From Micromonospora halotolerans (GTDB lineage: Bacteria > Actinomycetota > Actinomycetes > Mycobacteriales > Micromonosporaceae), in NCBI RefSeq assembly GCF_032108445.1, contig NZ_CP134876.1, positions 5,952,001 through 6,016,000 of the forward strand: a DNA stretch of 64,000 bases. Direction: 5' to 3'. The notes beneath the pieces are model-generated. The model worked only from the letters and a program-made list of their open reading frames with translations. It did not search any database and was not told where the DNA came from. The position numbers and the translations under genes were made by a program. This document shows positions 53,644-61,871 of the stretch, one piece after another; the stretch's first letter is position 1; each line of letters opens with the position of its first letter.

Positions 53644-54729
53644 TCACGGTGCGGTGGTGGTCTCGACGGCGGCCAGGATCTTCGCCGCGAGTTCCTTCGT
53701 GGTGGCAGTGCCACCGAGATCGGCGGTGTGCAGGCAAGGATCGCGCAGCGCGGTCGCGACCGCGTCCCGCACGATTCGCCCGGCCATCGGCAGGCCGACG
53801 TGGTCGAGGAGCATGGCTCCGGACAGCATGCACGCGACCGGGTTGGCCACGTCACGGCCGGCGATGTCCGGAGCCGAGCCGTGCACTGGCTCGAAGAGCG
53901 CCGGCACGTCGCCGCCGGGTAGGAGATTCGCGCTGGGCGCCATGCCCATCCCGCCGACGAGCACGGCCGCGAGGTCGGAGAGGATGTCGCCGAACAGGTT
54001 GCTGCACAGCAGTACGTCGAGTTCACGGGGTTGTTGCACGAGCCGGACTGCCATCGCGTCAACCAGCACGTGCTCGCACTGCACGTCGGGATTTTCCGCC
54101 GCCACCTCGGCGACGATGGAGTCCCAGAGCGTGTAGCCGTGGCGGAGCGCGTTCGACTTCGTCACCAGGCTCACCCTGCCCCTGCGGGTCCGCGCGAGGT
54201 CGAAGGCGTACCGGGTCGCTCGCGTGATGGCCGGCCGGGAATGGACGGCCACCTCGATGCCGAGCTCGTGAGGGGTAGCGGCGTGCGCGCGGCCGCCGAT
54301 GCCCACGTACTCGCCCTCGGTGTTCTCCCGAACGATGACCAGGTCGATCCCGTCCGGCTCGCGCAGCACGGTGGTCACACCGGCCCAGGACTGGACGGGC
54401 CGGACGTTGACCGCGAGGTCCAGGGCCTGCCGGACGCCGATGATCAGGCCCCAGATGAGTTCGTGGTCGGGCACGTCCGGTCGGCCGACGGCCCCGAACA
54501 GCACTGCGGAAAAGCCGCGGAGCACGTCGACGCCGTCCGGCGGCATCGCCCGACCCGTACGCAGATACCGATCACCGCCCCAGTCGAACTCGACCGTGTC
54601 CAGCCGGCTGCCGGCACGCTCGGCGGCGGCACGGAGCACGGGGAGGCTGGCCGAGACCACCTCGGGGCCCACGCCGTCGCCGGGAATCACTGCCACGCGG
54701 AGGTCCTGCACGCCGAGCTCTCCGTTCAT
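53644..54729 (-). CDS. Tartrate/D-malate-type beta-decarboxylating dehydrogenase
   Basis: 361 residues of the isopropylmalate/isocitrate dehydrogenase fold. The opening VAVIPGDGVGPEV and the segment DHELIWGLIIGVRQALDLAVNVRPV (conserved WGL and VNVRPV) place it with tartrate and D-malate dehydrogenases and not LeuB. Catalytic Lys is in VTKSNALRHG, metal aspartates in DAMAVRL and FGDILSDLAA, and the NAD site in EPVHGSAPDIAG. It oxidises and decarboxylates a 2-hydroxy acid. It is the first gene of the leftward operon, 68 bases before the binding-protein start, with a FadR-type site just upstream. Confidence 0.87.
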   Translation of the reverse strand: MNGELGVQDLRVAVIPGDGVGPEVVSASLPVLRAAAERAGSRLDTVEFDWGGDRYLRTGRAMPPDGVDVLRGFSAVLFGAVGRPDVPDHELIWGLIIGVRQALDLAVNVRPVQSWAGVTTVLREPDGIDLVIVRENTEGEYVGIGGRAHAATPHELGIEVAVHSRPAITRATRYAFDLARTRRGRVSLVTKSNALRHGYTLWDSIVAEVAAENPDVQCEHVLVDAMAVRLVQQPRELDVLLCSNLFGDILSDLAAVLVGGMGMAPSANLLPGGDVPALFEPVHGSAPDIAGRDVANPVACMLSGAMLLDHVGLPMAGRIVRDAVATALRDPCLHTADLGGTATTKELAAKILAAVETTTAP

Positions 54730-54750
54730 TGCGGACGCTCTTTACCTTGT

Positions 54751-54763
54751 CTGGTCTGACCAG
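54751..54763. promoter_or_regulatory. FadR-type GntR operator in the divergent promoter region
   Basis: CTGGTCTGACCAG: perfect 6-bp arms around one base. It contains TGGTCTGACCA, an exact match to the FadR-subfamily consensus TGGTCNGACCA. It lies 22-34 bases upstream of the dehydrogenase start and between that gene and the divergent secreted P1 hydrolase. The regulator at 56526 belongs to this subfamily. The match is direct; binding is inferred. Confidence 0.7.
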
Positions 54764-54901
54764 TAGCCTCAGTGCACCTCACGCTCTCACTCGTCCGCAG
54801 AGAAGGTCAAGAGCTCAACCCCCACGGTCTTCGCCGGAACCGGGGCCACCGATCCAGGCCCCGCCATGGATCCGGCACGTACTCCACAGAGAGGGGAACT
54901 C

Positions 54902-56338
54902 ATGGCATCCATGGCCTCGCGGTCCGCCGCACTGCTCGCCGGGGCGCTGATGTTCTCGGTCGCCACCGTCGGCGTTTCCGGTCCCGCCGTGGCGGCGGGT
55001 ACCCCCGGCCTGCCCGGCAGGTACAACGCGATCAGCGACGTTCCGGGCATCCAGGTCGGCCAGGTCCAGTCCACCCGGGCCCCGTACCTCACCGGCAGCA
55101 CCGTCGTCTACACCCCACGCATGTCGGTGACCGGCGTCGATCAGGAAGGTGGCGCACCGGCCACCAAGGAGACCGACCTGCTCGATCCGCTCAACTCCAA
55201 CCCCGGCGTCAACGCGGTGATGCTCGGCGGGAGCAGCATGTACGGCCTGTCCGCCGCCGACGGCGTCATCCGTTGGCTCGAGGAACGCGGCGAGGGCGTC
55301 CGCGTCGGCAACGGAGTCGCTCCGATCGTGCCGGCCGCGGACATCTTCGATCTCGGCCGAGGAGGCAACTTCCGCGCTCGCACCACCCCCGCCTGGGGCT
55401 GGCTCGCTGCCGAGAACGCCAACCCGGGCGCCGTCGCGCAGGGTGTGGTCGGCGGCGGCACCGGGGCGCGCTCGGGTGGCCTGAAGGGCGGCGTCGGCAC
55501 GGCCAGCATGGTGCTCGACAACGGCATCGTCGTCGGCGCCATCGTGGTGGTGAACTCGGTCGGGTCCCCGGTGGACCCGCGAGACTGCTCGCTGCTCGCC
55601 GCGCGCTACGAGGTGGCCGGCGAGTTCCGCGGCCTGGAGACGCCGAAGAAGCAGGAGTGCAACCCGCCCGGCGCCAAGGCCGACGAGCCGTCGATGAACA
55701 CGACCATTGCGGTGGTCGCGACCAACGCGCCGCTGGAGAAGGCCGCCGCCGCCCGTATGGCCACCAACGCGCACGACGGGCTGGCCCGGGCGATCAACCC
55801 GATCCACACCCTCAGCGACGGTGACACCGTCTTCGCAGTCTCGACCGGCGACGGCACCCCGCTGCGGGTCAACGCCGACGGTGGCCAGCTCAACGGCATC
55901 TTCAACGCGGCCGCCGACACGCTGACCCGGGCGGTCGGACACGCGATTCTCAACGCCACCACCGTCGGCACGGCGAAGAGCTACTGCGACCGGTACCCTT
56001 CGGCGTGCAAGAAGCTGGCCCCGCTGCCGGCGGACAAGCGGGGCACGGCCCCGGAGGTGACCGCCGAGTCGCTTTCCGCGGCCACCGGGAAGGTCTCCGG
56101 CGGCACCCCGCCGGTCGGCGGCTCGTCGGCCACCGGGCAGGCCGCCCAGTCCGGCGCCCCGGCGGCGGAGGAGAACAAGACCGACGAATCGCGCCAGCCC
56201 GCTTCGTTCACCAGCGCCGCCCCTCCCGGCGGCGACGATCCCTCCCCCCTGCTTCTCAACGGAGGACTGGCCCTGGTCGGGCTCGGTGGGCTGGCCGGCG
56301 CCACGTTGATCCGACGCCGAGCAGCCACCAGGAGCTGA
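54902..56338 (+). CDS. Secreted, membrane-anchored P1 hydrolase, NylC-like subtype
   Basis: 478 residues from ATG at 54902, with GAGGGG upstream; an in-frame GTG at 54866 precedes that site and is rejected. A signal peptide spans about 1-32 (cleavage near AVAA). The P1 core runs from NAISDVPGIQVGQVQ to about residue 395, with self-cleavage site MN|TTIAVVATNA (Asn266-Thr267) and DGDTVFAVSTG. A Pro/Ser/Ala-rich linker leads to a C-terminal membrane helix (LLLNGGLALVGLGGLAGATL) and an RRR stop. P1 enzymes are normally cytoplasmic, so surface display is unusual. It may cut amide-linked oligomers for the importer. Confidence 0.85.
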   Translation: MASMASRSAALLAGALMFSVATVGVSGPAVAAGTPGLPGRYNAISDVPGIQVGQVQSTRAPYLTGSTVVYTPRMSVTGVDQEGGAPATKETDLLDPLNSNPGVNAVMLGGSSMYGLSAADGVIRWLEERGEGVRVGNGVAPIVPAADIFDLGRGGNFRARTTPAWGWLAAENANPGAVAQGVVGGGTGARSGGLKGGVGTASMVLDNGIVVGAIVVVNSVGSPVDPRDCSLLAARYEVAGEFRGLETPKKQECNPPGAKADEPSMNTTIAVVATNAPLEKAAAARMATNAHDGLARAINPIHTLSDGDTVFAVSTGDGTPLRVNADGGQLNGIFNAAADTLTRAVGHAILNATTVGTAKSYCDRYPSACKKLAPLPADKRGTAPEVTAESLSAATGKVSGGTPPVGGSSATGQAAQSGAPAAEENKTDESRQPASFTSAAPPGGDDPSPLLLNGGLALVGLGGLAGATLIRRRAATRS

Positions 56339-56369
56339 CCTCGACCCGGAGAACCACACGTCGCGGAAG

Positions 56370-56401
56370 CGGCCGGCGCGACCTGACCGTCGCGCCGGCC
56401 G
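56370..56401 (+). terminator. Terminator after the secreted P1 gene
   Basis: Perfect 13-bp inverted repeat CGGCCGGCGCGAC / GTCGCGCCGGCCG (56370-56382 and 56389-56401) with a 6-base loop, 31 bases past the P1 stop. It separates the P1 gene from the GntR gene, so the regulator probably has its own promoter. Confidence 0.7.
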
Positions 56402-56444
56402 AGCGCGATGGGGCGTTACGATTTTCCGGGCAGACGGTCGCATT

Positions 56445-56455
56445 TGGTCTGATCG
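56445..56455. promoter_or_regulatory. Second FadR-type site upstream of the GntR gene
   Basis: TGGTCTGATCG matches the operator at 54751 in nine of eleven bases and keeps the left half TGGTCTGA. It lies about 70 bases before the regulator start, beyond the P1 terminator, where an autoregulatory site would be expected. Confidence 0.5.
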
Positions 56456-56525
56456 CTTCGCCTCACCACGGCGATTCCGCCGCGTCGCGAACGCTTCTGC
56501 ACACTTTGAAGACGAGGGGTAGCCA

Positions 56526-57281
56526 GTGGCCCAACGGCCGCGATTTCAGCCGGTCCAGCCCGTGCGGGCGTACGAACGGATCGTGCAGCAAATCGAGGAG
56601 GCGATCCTCCGCGGTGACCTGCGCCCGGGCGAACGACTGCCGTCCGAGCGAGACCTGGTCCAGCAATTCTCGGTCAGCCGCGCGACCGTGCGCGAAGCGC
56701 TGCGGGTCCTGCAGAGCAACGGCATGGTCCGCTCCCGGGCGGGCGACCCGGCGGGTGCGGAGATCATGCCTTTCTCCCCGGTCACCTTGCAGAAGTCGAT
56801 GACCACCCTGGCCCGACTCTCCGAGCTGACCCTCACCGAGCTCATCCAATTCCGGATGTTGCTGGATTCCTCCGCCAACCTGCTCGCCGCACAGTTGCGC
56901 ACCGAGGAACAGCTCGTCGAGATGGACGCGGCGTTGAAGGTGATGCGCGACAGCGTGTCCCTTGGATACGAGGAGTTCAGCCGGGCCGATGTGGCGTTTC
57001 ACGACGCGGTTGCGCGAGCCAGCGGCAATCGACTGCTCCAGGTCTGCAATCAGGTGGTGCGGTCGGTGGCGCTCACCCTCATCGCGGAGAAGATCGCGCA
57101 CGCGCTCGACCGCACCGCGCAGATGGAGGAGAGCATCAGCCACCACGCCGAGGTGTTCGAGGCGGTACGAGCTGGCGACGGCACTGCGGCGGCACGCATC
57201 GCCCGCCAGAGTCTCTACGACTACTACGCCTCATACGTCCCGGAGTCCGAACGCATGTTCCTGCGGGCACTGCTCGATTGA
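56526..57281 (+). CDS. GntR family regulator, FadR subfamily (FCD domain)
   Basis: 251 residues from GTG, AGGGG six bases upstream. The GntR winged helix (about 15-85) contains GDLRPGERLPSERDLVQQFS and VSRATVREALRVLQ. The FCD effector domain (about 105-235) has metal-binding residues in EFSRADVAFHDAVARASGN and the later HHAEVFEAVRAGD. Such regulators bind carboxylic acids. Its position and the two FadR-type sites make it the likely local repressor of the dehydrogenase/importer/hydrolase operon and of the secreted P1 gene. Confidence 0.9.
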   Translation: MAQRPRFQPVQPVRAYERIVQQIEEAILRGDLRPGERLPSERDLVQQFSVSRATVREALRVLQSNGMVRSRAGDPAGAEIMPFSPVTLQKSMTTLARLSELTLTELIQFRMLLDSSANLLAAQLRTEEQLVEMDAALKVMRDSVSLGYEEFSRADVAFHDAVARASGNRLLQVCNQVVRSVALTLIAEKIAHALDRTAQMEESISHHAEVFEAVRAGDGTAAARIARQSLYDYYASYVPESERMFLRALLD

Positions 57282-57429
57282 CAGCGCACTGAGCCACCTT
57301 GAGGCCACCAAGCAGGAAGCCCAGATCAGGGTCTGTAGATCTTGACGACTTCGCGTCGGTGCGGGTGGATAGACGTACTCAGCTGAAGGCTGGCGCTGCC
57401 CCGGCCTTCCAAGAGAGAGGATTCGCACC

Positions 57430-58854
57430 ATGACAATCCCACGCCTGCGCGGTGCCGCGCTGGCCACGGTCGCCCTCGTGGCCGCCGGGTCGGCTGTGGC
57501 ACCGGACGCGGCCGGTGCGGCACCGGGCAACCCTGGCGCCCCGCGCTACTCCGCTGGTGCGGCGAGTGTCCATGATCCGTACTTCCCTGAGCAGGGCAAC
57601 GGCGGATACGACGTCCAGCACTACGACCTCACCTTCTCCTACGACCCGGCGACCCGGCTCATGGACGCCACCGCCACGATCACCGCTGTCGCGACTCAGG
57701 ATCTCGACCGGTTCAACCTCGACTTCCGTGGTCCGGAGGTCTCCTCGGTGACGGTCAACGGGCACGCGCACGACTTCACCCGCGAGGGTCAAGAACTGAT
57801 CGTCACCCCGCGCCCCAAGCTCAAGACCGGCCAGACGTTCACCGTCGTGGTGAAGTACGCCGGCGTACCCGGCCCGATCACCGACCCGGACGGGTCGATC
57901 GAGGGCTGGGTGCCGACCGACGACGGCGTCTTCGTCGCCGGGGAGCCGCAGGGCGCGCCGGCCTGGCTGCCCACCAACGACCACCCGACCGACAAGGCCA
58001 CCTTCCGGTTCACCGCCAAGGTGCCGGAGCGGCTCACCGCGGTCGGCAACGGCCAGCTCCTCTCCCGGGAGACCCGGGACGGCTGGACCACCTTCGTCTG
58101 GGACTCGACCGAGCCGATGGCCACCTACCTGGCGACGATCACCATCGGCAACTTCGAGGTAACCGAGTCGACCACGCCGAGCGGGATCCCGGTGTACGTC
58201 GCGGTCGACCCGCGGCTGGTCGCCGGGTCGGCCGCCGCGGTGGCGCAGATCCCGAAGATGATCGACTTCTTCTCCACAAAGTTCGGCCCGTACCCGTTCG
58301 CCTCCACCGGGGCGATCATCGATCGGGCCCCCAACGTGGGCTACGCCCTGGAGACCCAGACCAAGCCGATCTTCTCCAGCACGGCGAGCGTCGGCACGAT
58401 GGCCCACGAGCTCGCCCACCAGTGGTACGGCGACAGCGTCTCGCCGGAGCGCTGGTCGGACATCTGGCTCAACGAGGGTTTCGCCACCTACGCCCAGTGG
58501 ATGTACACCGAGTACAACGGCGGCGCGTCGGTCAGCCAGACCTTCAACAGCAGCAGCAACTACGGACGGGCCGCGTCGTCGTCGTTCTGGCAGACCGTCC
58601 TCGCCGACCCGGGCCCCGTGGAGATGTTCAGCAGCATCCCGTACAACCGCGGTGCGATGACGCTGCACGCGCTGCGCGGCAAGGTCGGCGACGACACCTT
58701 CTTCCGCATCCTGCGTGAGTGGGCGGCGAGCAACCGCTACCGCCACGCCAGCACGGCCGACTTCATCGCCATGGCTGAGCGAGAGTCCGGGCAGGACCTC
58801 GACGCCTTCTTCGACGTGTGGCTCTACCAGAAGGGCAAGCCGACGACCTGGTGA
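57430..58854 (+). CDS. Secreted M1 family metallopeptidase, short form
   Basis: 474 residues. A signal peptide (about 1-31) precedes an M1 N-terminal beta domain (55-245) and the catalytic domain. Zinc motif HELAHQW is at 326-332 with Glu349 in NEGFATY. The exopeptidase loop usually written GxMEN is GYALETQT here, as in many actinobacterial M1 enzymes. The chain ends after the catalytic helices without the large C-terminal domain of PepN, so it is the short secreted form. It releases N-terminal residues from peptides outside the cell. A strong terminator follows. Confidence 0.9.
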   Translation: MTIPRLRGAALATVALVAAGSAVAPDAAGAAPGNPGAPRYSAGAASVHDPYFPEQGNGGYDVQHYDLTFSYDPATRLMDATATITAVATQDLDRFNLDFRGPEVSSVTVNGHAHDFTREGQELIVTPRPKLKTGQTFTVVVKYAGVPGPITDPDGSIEGWVPTDDGVFVAGEPQGAPAWLPTNDHPTDKATFRFTAKVPERLTAVGNGQLLSRETRDGWTTFVWDSTEPMATYLATITIGNFEVTESTTPSGIPVYVAVDPRLVAGSAAAVAQIPKMIDFFSTKFGPYPFASTGAIIDRAPNVGYALETQTKPIFSSTASVGTMAHELAHQWYGDSVSPERWSDIWLNEGFATYAQWMYTEYNGGASVSQTFNSSSNYGRAASSSFWQTVLADPGPVEMFSSIPYNRGAMTLHALRGKVGDDTFFRILREWAASNRYRHASTADFIAMAERESGQDLDAFFDVWLYQKGKPTTW

Positions 58855-58862
58855 CACCAGCG

Positions 58863-58895
58863 GGGCCCCGCGACCCGTCGTCGGTCGCGGGGCCC
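58863..58895 (+). terminator. Terminator after the M1 peptidase gene
   Basis: 13-bp inverted repeat GGGCCCCGCGACC / GGTCGCGGGGCCC (58863-58875 and 58883-58895) with a 7-base loop, beginning 8 bases after the stop. Confidence 0.8.
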
Positions 58896-59229
58896 GGAGC
58901 GCCCGAGATCGACGACCCCGTGGATTGACCGTCTGCGCCGGTCGGTCGACTACGACGTCGCCGGGGGACCGGGTCGAGATCCCGCAGCATGTCAGATCGG
59001 TAGTTCAATCGCCTGCCCGAGACCCTCGATTCGGCCGGCGCGCGATTGCCCACCGACGGACTACGAGGGCTGCCAACCTCCGCAGGATGGGCAAATCTCG
59101 ACACCTGACGTGTCCGTACGCAGGCACACGGGCAGATCCGTCGGCCCGGGATCGGTCACGGACCATTGTGCGGCGGGGCGCTTGTGCCGGTACTCGAAGG
59201 CCAACCCGCGGGCGACGCCAGGAGCGCAC
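58896..59229. other. Non-coding stretch between M1 peptidase and HEAT-repeat genes
   Basis: 334 bases with no open frame that resembles a protein on either strand. It lies between two gene 3' ends (M1 ends at 58854 and the leftward HEAT gene ends at 59230), so no promoter is expected. A short tRNA-like stretch near 58990-59040 does not fold into a tRNA. I see nothing functional here. Confidence 0.5.
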
Positions 59230-60816
59230 TCATGCGCTGGGGCGGGTACGCGCCAGCCAGGTAGTGAGCATCCGGCTGGTGTCCTCGCCGAGTGCCGCCG
59301 CCGCTCGTGCCGTCAACGCGGCGAGCTCGCCGTGCTGCGCGGCGGTGACCGGCAGCTCGGGTGGTGGAGTGCGGCGCCAGGTGGTTCGTGCGCCGTCCCG
59401 GGCGAGGCGGGTTACGTCGGCCTTGCCACGTTCGGCCAGGCGAGGGTCCGGGTCGAGGGTGAGCATCAGGGCAGCGCGCAACTGGACGTCGGCGCTGTGG
59501 CCACGCAGGAGGCGGTAACCGGCTCGACGCAGCTCCACCCGGGCGTCCCCGAGCAACTGCCACGGAAGGCCTGGCGGCAGGGCACCGATCAAGGGCCGCA
59601 GCGCGGTGGTCGCCCCTCGGACCACCGCCGGGGACGGATCCTGTAGCAGCGGAAGCACCTCGTGCGCGACAACCGCCTCGAGCAGGTGCAGGCCTCGTAC
59701 CGCCTGGGCGCGGACCCTGGCTTGCGAGTGGGTCAGCAGCGGCCGCAGCAGCGGAGCGTCCGCTGCCGAGCCGGTCTCGGCAAGCCCAGCGATCGCACCC
59801 AGTGCCGGTTCACCGGCGCCGGTCGCGGTCCGGTAATGCTCTCGGGCGTCGATGCCGAGCCGGCGGGCCGCGTCCCGGGCCACCGCGCGGACCAGCGGCG
59901 CGTCATCGTCCAGGTATGCGGCAACGTCGCTGTCCTGACCGACCCGGACCAGTCCGGTCAACGCCACCACCCGCACCTCGGCACGAACCGACCGGGCCAG
60001 GCGACGCAGAACGTCATGCCGGCGGGTCCAGACCGCCTCACGGCAGGCCGCGTCCGCCGCCCGGACCCGAATCCCCACATCCGAGTCAGTCTCGGCGCAG
60101 GTCACGTAGTCGGGCAGACGCAGCCAGCCCTGGGCCAGGACGATGTCGAACACGAACCGCCGCTGCCGGCGGGCACCCGAGCCGAGCAGCCCGCGCCACA
60201 CCCCCGCTGGCGCCGACAGCAACGCCGCCCGTATCTGGCTGACGGCGAAGCCACCTCGCAGGCGCGCGTCGAGGCGCAACGCCATCGGCAGCACCGCCGG
60301 CAGATAGCCACCCGGATCGTCGGCGAGCAACAACGCCAGCCCGGCCCGCGCCCGATCCCGTACCGGCTTGACCCAATCACCGGTACGCAGCACCAGGAAC
60401 GGCATCACCTCCGGGCACGGCCGATCGACCATCGCCGCGACCGCGCGTTCCCGGATCCGCCCATCACCGTGCATGCTCGCCAGCGCCATCGCGACAGGCC
60501 CCGACGTCGCGACCGAGAAACCCGCCCCGAATCGCCGCAACGCGGGCTCCTGATACGGGCCATACCACGGTGCCTGCCGCGCGTGCCGGTCCAGCCGGGC
60601 CACCAAACCCGCAACGCCGGCCACCAGCGTCAACGCCGATCGCGCCGCCACCTCGTCACCGACAGCATCGGCCTCGATCAGCACCTCGACCAGATGGTTC
60701 AACGCCTCCCACCGCCCCGCGGCGGCACCGTCGACCGCGACGTGCACCGCCCCGAGCGGCCCGGCCTCCCCCGCCGCCGACCCCTGAACCCCGCTGCCCC
60801 GTCTCCCCCAGATCAC
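59230..60816 (-). CDS. HEAT-repeat protein
   Basis: 528 residues from GTG at 60816, entirely helical-repeat in character, with units such as VKPVRDRARAGLALLL, VRIRAADAA-like IRVRAADAACREAV, RVRAQAVRGLHLLEAVVAHE and SPAVVRGATTALRPLIG spaced 30-40 residues apart. No enzyme motif, signal or membrane segment. Such scaffolds bind proteins or nucleic acids; some are DNA glycosylases (AlkC/AlkD), but the repeats here do not show a known active site. Upstream on the same strand is a SUKH-like gene, 153 bases away. Confidence 0.75.
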   Translation of the reverse strand: MIWGRRGSGVQGSAAGEAGPLGAVHVAVDGAAAGRWEALNHLVEVLIEADAVGDEVAARSALTLVAGVAGLVARLDRHARQAPWYGPYQEPALRRFGAGFSVATSGPVAMALASMHGDGRIRERAVAAMVDRPCPEVMPFLVLRTGDWVKPVRDRARAGLALLLADDPGGYLPAVLPMALRLDARLRGGFAVSQIRAALLSAPAGVWRGLLGSGARRQRRFVFDIVLAQGWLRLPDYVTCAETDSDVGIRVRAADAACREAVWTRRHDVLRRLARSVRAEVRVVALTGLVRVGQDSDVAAYLDDDAPLVRAVARDAARRLGIDAREHYRTATGAGEPALGAIAGLAETGSAADAPLLRPLLTHSQARVRAQAVRGLHLLEAVVAHEVLPLLQDPSPAVVRGATTALRPLIGALPPGLPWQLLGDARVELRRAGYRLLRGHSADVQLRAALMLTLDPDPRLAERGKADVTRLARDGARTTWRRTPPPELPVTAAQHGELAALTARAAAALGEDTSRMLTTWLARTRPSA

Positions 60817-60969
60817 CCCGCCATCCTGCCCGAGCCAACAAACCCGATCGAACTCGATTCGGCCCGGTCATCGACCCCGCAGCGCAGCGCGGGCTGGACA
60901 TGTACCAGAGTCACCCGAGGGCTCCGCTGCTCTCACCCGCTGCGCCCAGCACGCGTTGAGGCACTGTTT

Positions 60970-61491
60970 CTATAAGTCGCCGGCTGCGCCCGTGGCGGCG
61001 AACACCTCGACCGCGTCGTGTAGCCGGTCGAGAAAGCCGGTCAGATCCTCTGCCACCACGTCGAATCGTGGGTCATCGCTGCGGTAGACACCGGCAACGA
61101 TCTCGCCAGCAGGAAGCCGGTACACCGGCGAGCCGGTCACCGCGCTCACCGCGAACAGGGTGCCGCCGCCATCACTGGCGAACACGACCACATCCGCGGT
61201 GAAGCGCCCCCGGACAGACGCCACCTCCCGACGCACGACGAGGCCGGGGTCGTGAACGAAGTAACCGCTGCCGATGTCCGGCAGGCTCACTTCGCGCACC
61301 TGCCGGTACCACTCGAGCAGATCACCGGACGGGCGCGTGCTCGCGAGCGAGGCGAACCTTTCCTCCCCCGCCATGCCGCCGACCATGTGCCGGCCCGGCG
61401 GGTAACCAAGCCGCACTTCGAATCCCGGCAGCAGCCGATCCAGGCACGCGGTGACGTCCTCGCGCCAGCGCCGGATGTACGCCCCGTCCAT
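60970..61491 (-). CDS. Hypothetical protein, SUKH (SMI1/KNR4)-like
   Basis: 173 residues from ATG at 61491. The middle has DVVVFASDGGGTLFAVSAVT followed by GSPVYRLPAGEI, similar to the SUKH pattern of a small glycine-rich loop and an aspartate-containing strand, and the C-terminus FDVVAEDLTGFLDRLHDAVE fits its last helices. SUKH proteins are often immunity proteins against secreted toxins. No toxin is encoded beside it, so that role is only possible. Assignment is tentative. Confidence 0.55.
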   Translation of the reverse strand: MDGAYIRRWREDVTACLDRLLPGFEVRLGYPPGRHMVGGMAGEERFASLASTRPSGDLLEWYRQVREVSLPDIGSGYFVHDPGLVVRREVASVRGRFTADVVVFASDGGGTLFAVSAVTGSPVYRLPAGEIVAGVYRSDDPRFDVVAEDLTGFLDRLHDAVEVFAATGAAGDL

Positions 61492-61558
61492 CGACAACTG
61501 AACCGCCCATCACCAGCCGGCGCGCCAGCATCTGCTGACCTGACCCTGCTGCCGCTGG

Positions 61559-61871
61559 TCATCCTGTGCCGGTGCTCGGGTCGGGCTGGTCCGCGGTGCG
61601 GTGGGTCAGCACGACGATCGTGCCTCCGAACGAATTCCGGCCGCCCCAGGCCCCGGCGCTGTCGTACATGCCCCGGCCGCAGAGACCGGCGCTCGTCCCC
61701 TCGAGCAGCGCTCGAAGTATGCACGGTCAGCGTCAGTCATGCCGGCGCCGGGTTCGCGTTCCGTCTCGTAGGTCCACGGCCCGCCCATCACCAGTAGTGG
61801 AGCCGCTCAGCGCCGTCCAACGACACGGTGATGCCGGCCTTCACCGGGCCTCGCCGTTCGATGGTGCTCAC
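61559..61871 (-). pseudogene. Decayed dihydrofolate reductase family gene
   Basis: Three short frames on the minus strand together resemble one DHFR/RibD-family protein. The frame from GTG 61871 gives VKAGITVSLDGAERLHYW, then a stop at 61788. The next frame gives GGPWTYETEREPG and TDADRAYFER. The third, from ATG 61669 to the stop at 61559, gives MYDSAGAWGGRNSFGGTIVV and LTHRTADQP. Family members have an extra loop between VSLDG and ERLHYW, lost here, and another 80 residues at the C-terminus. Its first codon overlaps the stop of the esterase gene (GTGA). Confidence 0.7.

Noticed and set aside
58990..59040. tRNA-like stretch (GGTAGTTCAATCGCC...)
   Set aside because: It resembles a D-arm but no acceptor stem, anticodon stem or T-arm can be paired at the right distances.
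61788..61871. 27-codon open frame overlapping the esterase stop as a small protein
   Set aside because: Its sequence is the first part of a DHFR-family relic that continues in other frames, so it is not an independent gene.
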